In this document: one piece after another, positions 25,189 to 33,665 of the stretch
Numbering within the stretch: position 1 is the first letter of the stretch
Layout: every line of letters begins with the position of its first letter
Assembly: GCF_034096925.1 (NCBI RefSeq)
Contig: NZ_JAWZSQ010000018.1
Span: 1 to 64,000 of the forward strand
Length of the DNA: 64,000 bases
Reading direction: 5' to 3'
From: Patulibacter defluvii
Lineage (GTDB): Bacteria; Actinomycetota; Thermoleophilia; Solirubrobacterales; Solirubrobacteraceae
Position numbers and translations under genes: made by a program
The notes under the pieces: model-generated
Seen by the model: the letters and a program-made list of their open reading frames with translations, nothing else
Told to the model about the DNA's origin: nothing
Database searches by the model: none

Positions 25189-26498
25189 TCGAGGTCCGCG
25201 ACCGGATCAGCGGCCGGATCAACCGCGCCCGCCTGCAGCTCGAGGTCCGCCGCGCGGCCCGCCCGTCGCTGGTCGTGCTGCTGGGCGTGGCGATCTTCCT
25301 CGCCGCCGGCGGCTACATCGTCAGCCAGGTCAGCCGCACGCTGCTGGCCGACACCTACGAGGTCCGGATCGAGGTCGCTGACGCGCGCGGGGTCGTGGTC
25401 AACGCCGACGACGTCCGCTTCCGCGGGATCCCGGCCGGCAGCGTGACGAAGGTCGAGATGGTCGACGGCCAGCCGGTCCTGACCGCCCGGATCCAGCGCG
25501 AGTACGGCCGGATCTACCAGGACGCGCGGGCGATGCTGCGACCGAACACGGCGCTCCAGGACATGTTCGTCGACATCGTCGACCGCGGCACCCCCGCTGC
25601 CGGCCCGGTCGACGCGCAGCGACCGCTGCGGCGCGACCGCACGACCACCCCGGTCCACGTCGACGAGGTGCTCGACGTCTTCCGCGGCGACGAGCGGGCG
25701 CGGATGGCCGCGCTGCTCGACGGGCTCGGCAACGGGATGGAGGACCGCGGCGCCCGGCTGCGGACCGCGTTCGCCGAGCTGGTCCCGGTGCTGCGGGTCG
25801 CGGGCGACATCACGCGCCAGCTGGGCGACCGGCGGCCGCTGGTGCAGCGGCTGGTCCGCAACAGCTCGCTGCTGACCGCCGAGCTCGGCGCCCGCGAGCA
25901 GCAGCTGCGGCGGCTGATCGGCTCCGGCAGCCGCACCGCCGGCGCGCTCGCCGAGCGCTCGGGCGACCTCGACGCGGTCCTCCGCGGCCTGCCGCCGACG
26001 CTGACCGAGGTCGACACGTCGTTCGCCGCCGTCCGCGGCGTGCTCGGCGACGTCGACCGCGCGGTCCGCGCGCTGCGGCCGGTCGCGCGGCGGCTGCCGG
26101 GCACGCTCGCCGACCTGCGGCGGCTGAACGCGACGGCGGCCCCCGCCGTGCGGTCGCTCGAGCGGCCGGTCGGGCGGCTGCTGCCGCTGGCCGACGCGCT
26201 GCCGCCGCTGTCGGCCGACGCCAGCGCCGCGGTCGCCGCGCTGCGCCCGCAGGTGCCGGCGGTCGAGCACACCGTCAAGGCGCTGGCCGGCTGCAAGAAG
26301 GGCGTCCAGGGCTTCTTCCAGTGGAACGCGTCGATGAGCAAGTTCGGCGACTCCCGCGGGTCGGTGCCGCGCGGCAACCTCGTGGTCGGGCTGAACAGCA
26401 ACGGGATCCTGCCGACGCCGTTCGAGTTCGCGCCCAAGGCCTGCACGCCGGGCGCGCCGATCCCCGGCCGGCCGCCGCGACCCGAGGACGGCAGCTGA
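25185..26498 (+). CDS. mceE: Mce family protein, fifth of six
   Basis: A 437-aa protein from the ATG at 25185 (overlap with the previous stop). About 35 polar residues precede the anchor SLVVLLGVAIFLAAGGYIVS. The MlaD domain reads RGVVVNADDVRFRGIPAGSV and LRPNTALQDMFVDIVDRGTP. No lipobox Cys is seen near the anchor, whereas mycobacterial MceE proteins are lipoproteins. The C-terminal motif LAGCKKGVQGFFQWNASMSK keeps the late Cys. Confidence 0.9.
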   Translation: MIEVRDRISGRINRARLQLEVRRAARPSLVVLLGVAIFLAAGGYIVSQVSRTLLADTYEVRIEVADARGVVVNADDVRFRGIPAGSVTKVEMVDGQPVLTARIQREYGRIYQDARAMLRPNTALQDMFVDIVDRGTPAAGPVDAQRPLRRDRTTTPVHVDEVLDVFRGDERARMAALLDGLGNGMEDRGARLRTAFAELVPVLRVAGDITRQLGDRRPLVQRLVRNSSLLTAELGAREQQLRRLIGSGSRTAGALAERSGDLDAVLRGLPPTLTEVDTSFAAVRGVLGDVDRAVRALRPVARRLPGTLADLRRLNATAAPAVRSLERPVGRLLPLADALPPLSADASAAVAALRPQVPAVEHTVKALAGCKKGVQGFFQWNASMSKFGDSRGSVPRGNLVVGLNSNGILPTPFEFAPKACTPGAPIPGRPPRPEDGS

Positions 26499-26514
26499 CG
26501 ATGGGGGAGGACCG

Positions 26515-27882
26515 ATGAGAGGGCCGATCGCGGGGTTCCGCGGGCACGTCGTCACGGCGCTGGTCGCGACGGCGATCGCGGTCGCCTTCCTGCTGGCCTT
26601 CGTCGGCGTCGGCGGCGGCCTGCCGCGCACGTCGCAGCCGTACGAGCTGCGGGCGCTGGTGCCGACCGCCTCGTCGCTGACCACCGGCTCGCGGGTCACG
26701 ATGGCCGGCGTCAAGGTCGGCACGGTGACCGAGGTCCGCCGCCAGGGCCTCGGCGCGCTGGTCTCGATGGAGCTCACCGACGAGCGCGTGACCCCGGTCC
26801 CGGAGGACTCGGTGGTGCGGATGCGGGCCCGGACCGCGGTCGGCGAGAACTACGTCTCGATCGATCCGGGCCGATCGCGGACGACGCTCGCCTCGGGCCA
26901 CGTGCTGCCGCTGCGGCAGGCGGCCGAGTACGTCGACGTCGACCAGATCGCGTCGGTCCTGCAGGGCCGGACCCGGGCGCAGGCGCGCAAGATCGTGCGC
27001 GGCCTCGGCTACGCGCTCGACCGCCGCGGCGAGCGGGTCAACGGACTGGTCGCGGGCGCCTCGCGGGCGCTCGGAACCGGCTCGCACGTGGTCGAGACGC
27101 TGGCCGGCGAACGGCGCCAGATCAGCCGCCTGATCGCCCAGCTCGGCGACCTGACCGCCGCGGTCGGCGACCGCGGCGACGCGATCCGGCTGCTGGCCCG
27201 GCAGGGACGGACCGCGTTCACCGCCGTGGCCCGCCGCGACGACGCGGTCCGGCGGATCCTCGACGAGCTGCCGCCGACGCTCGACCGCGTGCGGCGCACC
27301 ACCCGCACCGTCGCCGACGTCGCCGACCGCGCGACGCCGGTGGTGGAGAACCTGACCCGGGCGGTGACCGAGGTCCGCCCGGTCGTCGCCGCGCTGCGGC
27401 CGGCCGCCCAGGAGGGTCGCTCGATCCTGCGCGAGGTCGACACCGCCGCCGGCCCGCTGACCGGCACCCTCGCCGCGCTCGAGCGGGCCGCCGGTCCGGC
27501 GACCAAGGCGCTGCCCCAGGTCGACCAGGTGCTCTGCCAGGTCAACCCGATGCTGCGCTACGCCAAGCCGTACACCCAGGACGTGATCTCGGCGCTGGTC
27601 GGCCTCGGCTCGGCCTCGAACGCCTACGACGCGATCGGCCACACGATCCGGCTGGTGCCGGTGATCACCGACAACACGCTCGTCGGCCTGCCGCGCGACG
27701 TCTCCAAGTTCCTCTACTCGGCGATCCACGAGGGCCTGCTGGAGAAGCTGCTGCCGCTCAACTGGAACCCGTACCCGAAGCCCGGAGAGCAGGGCCAGCC
27801 CTACCGCGGCAAGGGCATCCACGGCCCGCGCGAGCTGCGCGAGTCCGGCTTCGTCTACCCCCGGATCCACGAGGACTGCTGA
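26515..27882 (+). CDS. mceF: Mce family protein, sixth of six
   Basis: A 455-aa protein 16 nt after the fifth, preceded by GGGGGAGGA. Anchor: VVTALVATAIAVAFLLAFVG. The MlaD domain reads TASSLTTGSRVTMAGVKVGT and ARTAVGENYVSIDPGR. Its C-terminus carries VDQVLCQVNPMLRYAKPYTQ, resembling the CxxP-Y motif of the first subunit. It completes an operon of two permeases and six Mce proteins. No ATPase is encoded in this operon; it lies on the opposite strand at 28842. Confidence 0.92.
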   Translation: MRGPIAGFRGHVVTALVATAIAVAFLLAFVGVGGGLPRTSQPYELRALVPTASSLTTGSRVTMAGVKVGTVTEVRRQGLGALVSMELTDERVTPVPEDSVVRMRARTAVGENYVSIDPGRSRTTLASGHVLPLRQAAEYVDVDQIASVLQGRTRAQARKIVRGLGYALDRRGERVNGLVAGASRALGTGSHVVETLAGERRQISRLIAQLGDLTAAVGDRGDAIRLLARQGRTAFTAVARRDDAVRRILDELPPTLDRVRRTTRTVADVADRATPVVENLTRAVTEVRPVVAALRPAAQEGRSILREVDTAAGPLTGTLAALERAAGPATKALPQVDQVLCQVNPMLRYAKPYTQDVISALVGLGSASNAYDAIGHTIRLVPVITDNTLVGLPRDVSKFLYSAIHEGLLEKLLPLNWNPYPKPGEQGQPYRGKGIHGPRELRESGFVYPRIHEDC

Positions 27883-27895
27883 GCGGGGGAGGCGG

Positions 27896-27914
27896 GCGGC
27901 CGCTCAGCGGCCGC
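27896..27914. terminator. Palindromic hairpin at the convergent end of mce operon and luxR
   Basis: Two copies of the self-complementary GCGGCCGC flank TCA (27896-27914), overlapping the stop of the minus-strand LuxR gene and lying 14 nt after the last mce gene. A candidate bidirectional transcription-end structure. There is no U-tract. Confidence 0.45.
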
Positions 27915-28818
27915 GGGCGGCGGCGTCCTCGCCGACCAGCGCCAGGTAGCGCGCGACCGCCTCGACCCGGTTGCCGGCGCCGAGCTTGCGCAGCAGCCGG
28001 GCGACGTGGTCCTTGACCGTCTCCGGCGAGAGCATCAGCTGGCCGGCGATCTCGCGGTTCGAGCGGCCTTCGACCAGCAGCGACGCGACCTGGATCTCGC
28101 GCGGGCTGAGCAGCGAGAGCGGGCCGTCGGCCGTCGCCACCGGCTCGAGCACGTCGAAGCGGGGGAAGGCCGATCCGTGGCCGCGGCCGGTCGGGATCGC
28201 GATCGGGGCGTCGTTGACCTCGCCGATCAGGGCCTGGGTCGAGGAGGTCAGGTGCCGCAGCTCGCGCGAGAGCTCGCCGATCCGGGCCCGCAGCACCACC
28301 CGTTCGAGCGCGACGGCGAGCATCGCCGCGAACGCCCCGACTTGGGCCCGGTCGAGCGGCCCGACGGCGGGCTCGGCGCGGTCGACGACGAGCAGGGCCA
28401 GGACCCGCGCCTCGGGCTGGATCGCGCCGAGCGCGAACGACCGCAGCCCGAGCGCCGCCGCCAGCGGGCTCGGCCGGCCGTCGGTGGCGACGTCGGCGTC
28501 CGGGCGCCGGATCAGCTCGGCCTCGGGGCTGCCGGGCTCCAGCCGCACCGGCGCGGCCAGCGCCCGCCGCCGCAGCTCGTCGCTGGCCGGGTCGCTGAGG
28601 ACCGCGCCGCCGCCGGCCCGCAGCCGGTCGCCGTCGAGGGTCAGCACCAGCGCCCGGTCGAAGCCGCACTCCTCGCGGGCGGCCTGGGCGCCGGCGGCGA
28701 GCAGCGCCGCGACGTCGGGCGCGTCGCGCAGCCGCCGGTGGACGGCCGGCATCCGGCGCAGCCGGCGCAGGTGCTCGAGCGGGGCGGCGGCGTCCGCGGG
28801 CGGGCGGGATGGAGGCAT
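27904..28818 (-). CDS. LuxR-family regulator with GAF-like domain, linked to Mce ATPase
   Basis: A 304-aa protein from the ATG at 28818. The N-terminal 200 residues look like a GAF sensory domain (AREECGFDRALVLTLDGDRL, FALGAIQPEARVLALLVVDR). The C-terminus has a clear LuxR HTH: LSPREIQVASLLVEGRSNRE and IAGQLMLSPETVKDHVARLL. It starts 24 nt after the Mce ATPase gene on the same strand, so the two are co-transcribed. It converges on the mce operon and may sense lipid or redox state to regulate import. Confidence 0.9.
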   Translation of the reverse strand: MPPSRPPADAAAPLEHLRRLRRMPAVHRRLRDAPDVAALLAAGAQAAREECGFDRALVLTLDGDRLRAGGGAVLSDPASDELRRRALAAPVRLEPGSPEAELIRRPDADVATDGRPSPLAAALGLRSFALGAIQPEARVLALLVVDRAEPAVGPLDRAQVGAFAAMLAVALERVVLRARIGELSRELRHLTSSTQALIGEVNDAPIAIPTGRGHGSAFPRFDVLEPVATADGPLSLLSPREIQVASLLVEGRSNREIAGQLMLSPETVKDHVARLLRKLGAGNRVEAVARYLALVGEDAAARGR

Positions 28819-28841
28819 CGGCAGCCAGGATAGGGCGGCGA

Positions 28842-30068
28842 TCAGGCGTCCATGCCGAGCGGGCCGACCGAGCCGCCGGAGAGGAACTGGCGGACGAAGG
28901 CGCTCTCGGACGCGAGCACGTCCGACGCCATCCCCGCCTCGAGCACCCGGCCCCGCCAGAGGACCGAGATGTGGTCGGCGATCCGCTTCGCCAGCGGGAC
29001 GTTGTGGGTGACGACGATCATCGTGCCGCCGTACTGGGAGTGCTGCTCGACCAGCAGGTCGCCGAGCAGCGCCGTCCGGACCGGGTCGAGCCCCGAGTCG
29101 GGCTCGTCGCAGAGCAGGATCCCCGGGTTCAGGGCCAGCGCCCGGGCCAGGCCGGCGCGCTTGCGCATCCCGCCGGAGAGCTCGTTCGGCATCCGGTGGC
29201 TGGCGTTGGCCAGGCCGACGGCGGCCAGGTGGTCCATCACCACCTCGCGGACCTCGCGGTCGTCGAGGTCGGTGTGCTGGCGGAGCGGGAAGGCGACGTT
29301 GTCGTAGACGTTCATCGCGCTGAACAGCGCGCCGTCCTGGAACATCACGCCGATCTCGCGCCGCAGCGCGAGCACCTCCGAGCGGCTCATCCGGCTGAGC
29401 GGCCGGCCGCGGATCAGCACGTCGCCGCCGTCGGGTCGCAGCAGCCCGATGATGTGCTGCAGCATCACGCTCTTGCCGGTGCCGGAGGGCCCCAGGATCA
29501 CCGAGATCACGCCCTCGGGGATCGCCAGGTCGACGCCGGCCAGGATCTGGTTGCGGCCGAACGCCTTGCGCAGGTCGGTGGTCCGGATCGCCATCAGGTC
29601 GGGGTCGGCGGCCGCGAACGGCAGCTCGCCGACGGCCAGCCGGTCGACCGACCGCTGGGGCTCGGGCTCGCGGCCCTGGCTGATCGCCAGCAGGCCGCGG
29701 AGGATCGCGTCGACCTCCAGGTACTTGCGGACCGGCCCGTGGGTGGTGACCGCCCCGCTGACGACCGCCTGCGGCATCGCCAGCCGGCCCTCGGCGACCC
29801 GCTCCAGCTGCTCGGCGGTCAGCTCGATCCGGACCTCGGCCGAGCCGTCGGCGACGATCTGCGGCGGCGTCCGGTCGAGCAGCGCGGTGACCGCTCCGCG
29901 CTGGCCGCGGAGGGCGAAGGCGACGCTGGTGCGGGCGTAGCTCAGCCGCCCGACGGCCGAGGAGGGGACGGCGATCGCGGCCTCCAGCCGCGCGCGCAGC
30001 CGGGCCAGGGCGGGGACGCCGAGTGGGTCGGCCAGGGCGGCGCCCGGTGGTTGCTCTGTCATCGCCAC
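28842..30068 (-). CDS. mkl: Mce-system ABC ATPase (MlaF/Mkl type) with N-terminal SCP2-like domain
   Basis: A 408-aa protein. The GTG at 30068 fits the upstream GGGGAGG better than the ATG at 30062. The C-terminal 265 residues are an MlaF/Mkl ATPase: Walker A ILGPSGTGKSVMLQH, signature LSGGMRKRAGLARAL, Walker B ILLCDEPDSGLDPV, switch His VVTHN. The N-terminal 140 residues resemble an SCP2 sterol/lipid-carrier domain (ADGSAEVRIELTAEQLERVA, EGRLAMPQAVVSGAVTTHGP). Mkl proteins of mycobacteria lack such a domain. It should energise the YrbE permeases, possibly handing lipid to or from the fused SCP2 fold. An operator lies upstream at 30149-30164. SCP2 assignment is by pattern only. Confidence 0.88.
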   Translation of the reverse strand: MAMTEQPPGAALADPLGVPALARLRARLEAAIAVPSSAVGRLSYARTSVAFALRGQRGAVTALLDRTPPQIVADGSAEVRIELTAEQLERVAEGRLAMPQAVVSGAVTTHGPVRKYLEVDAILRGLLAISQGREPEPQRSVDRLAVGELPFAAADPDLMAIRTTDLRKAFGRNQILAGVDLAIPEGVISVILGPSGTGKSVMLQHIIGLLRPDGGDVLIRGRPLSRMSRSEVLALRREIGVMFQDGALFSAMNVYDNVAFPLRQHTDLDDREVREVVMDHLAAVGLANASHRMPNELSGGMRKRAGLARALALNPGILLCDEPDSGLDPVRTALLGDLLVEQHSQYGGTMIVVTHNVPLAKRIADHISVLWRGRVLEAGMASDVLASESAFVRQFLSGGSVGPLGMDA

Positions 30069-30148
30069 GTTCGTCGTTCCTCCCCTCGGCCGGCGCGCGC
30101 ATGGGCACGGATCGCGGAACGGTCCGGCGCTGGGCCCGTCCGGAATGT

Positions 30149-30164
30149 ACATGATGTCCGGACA
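30149..30164 (-). promoter_or_regulatory. Regulon-type operator upstream of the SCP2-Mce ATPase
   Basis: On the minus strand this reads TGTCCGGACATCATGT, a perfect match to TGTCYGGACANNNTGT, 81 nt upstream of the mkl start and oriented with it. It places the import ATPase and the LuxR gene in the same candidate regulon as the catabolic genes. Confidence 0.65.
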
Positions 30165-30189
30165 CCGTGCGTGATATTTCGGGGGTGGG

Positions 30190-30804
30190 TCAGCGGGCGG
30201 CCGGAGCGAGCGCGTAGAGTGTGTTCCAGACCACGTCGGCGAAGCCGACCACCAGCCGCTCCAGCGCCGCGTCGTCGCTGTGGGCGACCACCTGGTGCTC
30301 GACCCGCTCGGCCATCCAGATCAGCCAGGCGGCCGTCTCGTGGGGCAGCAGGTCGGGAGCCACCCAGCCGCCCTCCTGGCCGCGGCGGATGTGCGCCTCG
30401 AGGCTGCCGACGTGCTCGCGCATCATCGCGGCGACCTCCTCGCGCAGGTCGTCGTCGTAGACCGCCGCGTCGTAGACCGAGGCCATCACCCGGGCGTGGG
30501 GCCGGTACTCGCGCATCACGTGCCGCAGCGCGTCCTCCAGCGCCTCGCGGGTGAGGTCGGTGCCCAGCGCCCACCAGCGTCCGGAGGCGACGCGGGTGGT
30601 CTCGCTGGCGCGCACCGACCAGGCCCGCAGCAGGTCGCCCTTGTCGGTGAAGTAGGCGTAGAAGGTCGAGCGCGAGAGGCCGGCCTCGGCCATCAGCCGC
30701 TCGATGCTGATCGAGGCGTAGCTCTCGTCCTCGTCGAGCAGCGCCTCGACCGCGATCCGCAGCCGCTCGGCCAGCTGCAGGCGCCGCTCGTCGCGGCTGC
30801 TCAC
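30190..30804 (-). CDS. TetR-family transcriptional regulator (paralogue 1)
   Basis: A 204-aa protein from a GTG at 30804 that overlaps the stop of the upstream TetR gene by 4 nt (GTGA). HTH: SYASISIERLMAEAGLSRST, then FYAYFTDKGDLLRAW. The C-terminal half keeps the pattern AAWLIWMAERVEHQVV and FADVVWNTLYALAPAAR, which matches the TetR proteins at 30801 and 42658 and marks a small paralogous set. Expected to bind DNA as a dimer and respond to an acyl-CoA or related ligand (inferred from context). Confidence 0.9.
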   Translation of the reverse strand: MSSRDERRLQLAERLRIAVEALLDEDESYASISIERLMAEAGLSRSTFYAYFTDKGDLLRAWSVRASETTRVASGRWWALGTDLTREALEDALRHVMREYRPHARVMASVYDAAVYDDDLREEVAAMMREHVGSLEAHIRRGQEGGWVAPDLLPHETAAWLIWMAERVEHQVVAHSDDAALERLVVGFADVVWNTLYALAPAAR

Positions 30805-31433
30805 GGGGTCCTCGTGCGGGCGTAGAGCGTGTTCCAGACGATGTCGGTCAGGGCCCGCATCAGCCGCTCGGTCTCGTCGGCGCCGGCCGGGGTGACGAGC
30901 TGGAAGAGCCCGCGCTCGGTCATCCAGGTCAGCCACAGCGCGGTCTGCTCGGGGTCGACGTCGGCGTGGGCGAAGCCGCGCCGCTGGCCGTCGACCACGT
31001 GGGCGGCGACCTCGGCGATCGTCCGCTCCAGCAGGACCGCGAACTGCTCGCGGATCCGCTCGTCGTAGGAGGTGGCCTCGACCACCGCGGTCATCACCAC
31101 GCGGTGGGTGCGGTAGGTGTCGGCGATCCGCTCCATCGCCTCGCGCAGGTCCTCGCGGGTGGCCTCGGGCGGCAGCGACCACCAGTAGCCGGCCGACTCG
31201 ATGATCTCGGCGATCACGTCCTCGGCCAGCGCCCGCAGCAGGTCGCCCTTGTCCTCGAAGTAGACGTAGAAGGTCGAGCGCGCGATGCCGGCCTCGCGGA
31301 CCAGCCGCTCGACGCTGACGTCGGTGTAGGTCTCGCGCTCCAGGCAGTGCTCGACCGCGCGCAGCAGCCGGGCGCGGATCTCCTCGCGGCGCTTCGCGCG
31401 GGCGGCCTGGGTGGTGCGGGTGATCGACGGCAT
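30801..31433 (-). CDS. TetR-family transcriptional regulator (paralogue 2)
   Basis: A 210-aa protein from the ATG at 31433. HTH: YTDVSVERLVREAGIARSTF and YVYFEDKGDLLRALA. C-terminal ALWLTWMTERGLFQLV and TDIVWNTLYART are shared with the protein at 42658, starting from MPSxTR at the N-terminus, so these two are close paralogues. It is divergent from the SDR/acyl-CoA dehydrogenase operon at 31556, with a strong operator at 31498 and a weaker one at 31438, only 4 nt from its own start, suggesting autoregulation. Confidence 0.92.
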   Translation of the reverse strand: MPSITRTTQAARAKRREEIRARLLRAVEHCLERETYTDVSVERLVREAGIARSTFYVYFEDKGDLLRALAEDVIAEIIESAGYWWSLPPEATREDLREAMERIADTYRTHRVVMTAVVEATSYDERIREQFAVLLERTIAEVAAHVVDGQRRGFAHADVDPEQTALWLTWMTERGLFQLVTPAGADETERLMRALTDIVWNTLYARTRTP

Positions 31434-31437
31434 GCGC

Positions 31438-31453
31438 TGACCGGACGCAGTGT
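31438..31453 (+). promoter_or_regulatory. Weak regulon-type operator adjoining the TetR start
   Basis: TGACCGGACGCAGTGT matches TGTCYGGACANNNTGT at all but two fixed positions and begins 4 nt upstream of the TetR ATG (31433, minus). A candidate autoregulatory site. Confidence 0.4.
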
Positions 31454-31488
31454 ATGGCAGCGCGCGGACCCACCACGATCGCGTGCTC

Positions 31489-31518
31489 TGGTCAATATGA
31501 CTGGACAGGTTGTACGAT
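31489..31518 (+). promoter_or_regulatory. Promoter and operator for the SDR / acyl-CoA dehydrogenase operon
   Basis: TGGTCA (31489-31494), an 18-bp spacer and TACGAT (31513-31518) make a promoter. The operator TGACTGGACAGGTTGT (31498-31513) fills the spacer, so a bound repressor would exclude polymerase. The gene starts at 31556. Confidence 0.6.
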
Positions 31519-31555
31519 CAGTCCTTCGACGAGGGCGAAGCGGAGGAGCGGGGAC

Positions 31556-32383
31556 GTGGGCGAGCTGGACGGGAAGGTCGCGATCGTGACCGGGGCCGGG
31601 CGCGGGATCGGCGAGCAGGTGGCGCGCAAGCTGAGCGCGGCCGGGGCCCGGGTGCTGCTGAGCGACCTCGACGGCGACGCGGTCGCCGCGGTTGCCGCCG
31701 CGCTGCCCGGCCCGGCGGCGGTCCGCGCCGGAGACCTGACCGCCGCCGGCGAGCCAGACGCCGTCGTCGCCGCGGCGGTTGCCGCGTGGGGGCGGCTCGA
31801 CATCGTCGTCAACAACGCCGGCTACGCCTGGGACGGGCCGATCCACAAGGTCAGCGACGAGCAGTTCCAGGCGATGCTCGACATCCACACCGTGGTCCCG
31901 TTCCGGATCCTGCGGGCCGCCGCGCCGCACCTGCGCGAGCCGGCCAAGCGCGAGGCGGCGACCGGCGCCGAGGTCTTCCGCAAGGTCGTCAACGTCGTCT
32001 CGCTGGCCGGGGTGATGGGCAACGCCGGCCAGGTCGCCTACGCCAGCGCGAAGGGCGGCGCCGTCGGCCTGACCCGGGCGCTGGCCAAGGAGTGGGGGCC
32101 GCTGAAGATCAACGTCAACGCGGTCGCCTTCGGCTTCATCGACACCCGCTTGACCGCGGCCGCCGGCGAGGCCGGGGCGATCGAGGCCGCCGGCCGCACG
32201 ATCGCGCTCGGGATCCCCGCGGCCGCCCGCGCCGGGGCCGAGGCCGCGACCGCGCTCGGCCGCTCGGCGACCGCCGACGAGGCGGCCCGCGGCATCTACT
32301 TCCTCTGCTCGCCCGGCTCGGACTACGTCCACGGCCAGGTCCTCAACGTCAGCGGCGGCCTCCAGCTCGGCATGGCCGGCTGA
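31556..32383 (+). CDS. SDR-family oxidoreductase (3-oxoacyl reductase/hydroxyacyl-CoA dehydrogenase type)
   Basis: A 275-aa classical short-chain dehydrogenase from a GTG at 31556 with GGAGGAG upstream. TGxxxGxG motif: VAIVTGAGRGIGEQVARKL; NNAG motif: DIVVNNAGYAWDG; catalytic Ser and YxxxK: VSLAGVMGNAGQVAYASAKGG. About 25 residues longer than the minimal SDR, with an insertion at PAKREAATGAEVFRKVVN. It probably oxidises or reduces a hydroxy/keto group on a CoA-linked or sterol-like intermediate. Followed 35 nt later by an acyl-CoA dehydrogenase gene. Confidence 0.9.
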   Translation: MGELDGKVAIVTGAGRGIGEQVARKLSAAGARVLLSDLDGDAVAAVAAALPGPAAVRAGDLTAAGEPDAVVAAAVAAWGRLDIVVNNAGYAWDGPIHKVSDEQFQAMLDIHTVVPFRILRAAAPHLREPAKREAATGAEVFRKVVNVVSLAGVMGNAGQVAYASAKGGAVGLTRALAKEWGPLKINVNAVAFGFIDTRLTAAAGEAGAIEAAGRTIALGIPAAARAGAEAATALGRSATADEAARGIYFLCSPGSDYVHGQVLNVSGGLQLGMAG

Positions 32384-32418
32384 TCCGCCCGTCCCCGCCC
32401 CTCCCGGAGAACCACGCC

Positions 32419-33576
32419 ATGACCGTCACCGCCGACCTGGCCGACCTCAGCGACGAGCGCCGCGCGCTCGTCGAGACGATCCGCGACTACGCCCGCCGCA
32501 ACGCCGGCACGCCGGAGCAGCGCGCCGCGCTGACCGAGGACGGCGTCGAGCAGCACCACGACCCGACCTACCGCGAGCTGGCCGAGCTGGGCTTCGTCGG
32601 GATCGGCTTCCCCGAGGAGGACGGCGGGGGCGGCGGGACGATCGTCGACGTCAGCCTGTTCTTGGAGGAGGCCTTCCACGGCCAGCTGCCGATCATGGGC
32701 ATCTCGACTTCGCTGGTGGCCGGCGAGGCGATCGAGCGCCACGCCCACGCGGCGCTCAGGCACGAGCTGCTGGGGCGGATCTGCGCCGGCGACACGATCG
32801 CGATCGGGATGTCCGAGCCGGAGGCCGGGTCGGACCTGGCCAACCTGCGTTGCCGGGCCGAGCGGGTCGACGGCGGCTGGCTGGTCAACGGCCAGAAGAC
32901 CTGGAGCTCGAACGCGCACTTCGCCAAGCGCTGCATGCTGATGGTCCGGACCGACGCCTCGGGCCGCAAGCACGAGGGGATCACGATGCTCGACGTCGAC
33001 CTGGCCGCGCCGGGCGTCGCGATCAACCTGATCCCGACGATGGGCGGGCGCGAGACCAACGACGTCTTCTACAGCGACGTCTTCGTGCCCGAGGACCGGG
33101 TGATCGGCGAGGTCGGCGAGGGCTGGCGGCAGCTGATGGGCGGGCTCAACCGCGAGCGGATCCTGATCGCGGCGATCTTCGTCGGCCACGCCCGGCGGGC
33201 GCTCGACGACACCCTCGCCTACATCACGGAGCGGCAGCAGTTCGGGCGGCCGATCGGCAGCTTCCAGGCGCTCCGCCACCGCTTCGCCGACCTCGCCACC
33301 GAGGTCGAGGTCTCGCGGCTGATGGTCCACGAGATGGCCCGCCGGCTGGAGGCCGATCCGCAGCGGGTGACCGCTCGCCAGGCGTCGATGCTGAAGCTGA
33401 AGATCACCGAGACGGCCAAGCAGGTCGCGCTCGAGGGGATGCAGATGATGGGCGGCTACGGCTACGCCAACGAGTACGGGATGGAGCGCCACGTGCGGAT
33501 CGCGCTGGCGTCGACGATCTACGGCGGGACCAACGAGATCCAGCGGGACATCATCGGCAAGAGCTTCGGGCTCTGA
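32419..33576 (+). CDS. Acyl-CoA dehydrogenase
   Basis: A 385-aa protein from the ATG at 32419. Family motifs include IAIGMSEPEAGSDLANLRCR, VNGQKTWSSNAHFAKRC, QQFGRPIGSFQALRHRFADL and GMQMMGGYGYANEYGMERHV. At the usual catalytic-Glu position (IYEGT in MCAD) the sequence is IYGGTNEIQRDIIG, so the Glu is replaced by Gly. In some families the base sits elsewhere, and alpha2-beta2 sterol-side-chain enzymes have one inactive subunit; no partner subunit is adjacent. It probably desaturates an acyl-CoA. Confidence 0.9.
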   Translation: MTVTADLADLSDERRALVETIRDYARRNAGTPEQRAALTEDGVEQHHDPTYRELAELGFVGIGFPEEDGGGGGTIVDVSLFLEEAFHGQLPIMGISTSLVAGEAIERHAHAALRHELLGRICAGDTIAIGMSEPEAGSDLANLRCRAERVDGGWLVNGQKTWSSNAHFAKRCMLMVRTDASGRKHEGITMLDVDLAAPGVAINLIPTMGGRETNDVFYSDVFVPEDRVIGEVGEGWRQLMGGLNRERILIAAIFVGHARRALDDTLAYITERQQFGRPIGSFQALRHRFADLATEVEVSRLMVHEMARRLEADPQRVTARQASMLKLKITETAKQVALEGMQMMGGYGYANEYGMERHVRIALASTIYGGTNEIQRDIIGKSFGL

Positions 33577-33606
33577 GCGGGGCCCCGCGCGGTTGCCGGG
33601 TCACAT

Positions 33607-33630
33607 TGTCTGGACAGACTGTGCGATACT
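33607..33630 (+). promoter_or_regulatory. Regulon-type operator upstream of FAD oxidoreductase/Rieske operon
   Basis: TGTCTGGACAGACTGT (33607-33622) is a perfect match to the consensus and abuts a GATACT -10-like box (33625-33630). The operon starts at the GTG at 33666. Confidence 0.7.
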
Positions 33631-33665
33631 GGCCGCGACCCCCGCAGAGCGAAGGAGCCCGTCCC

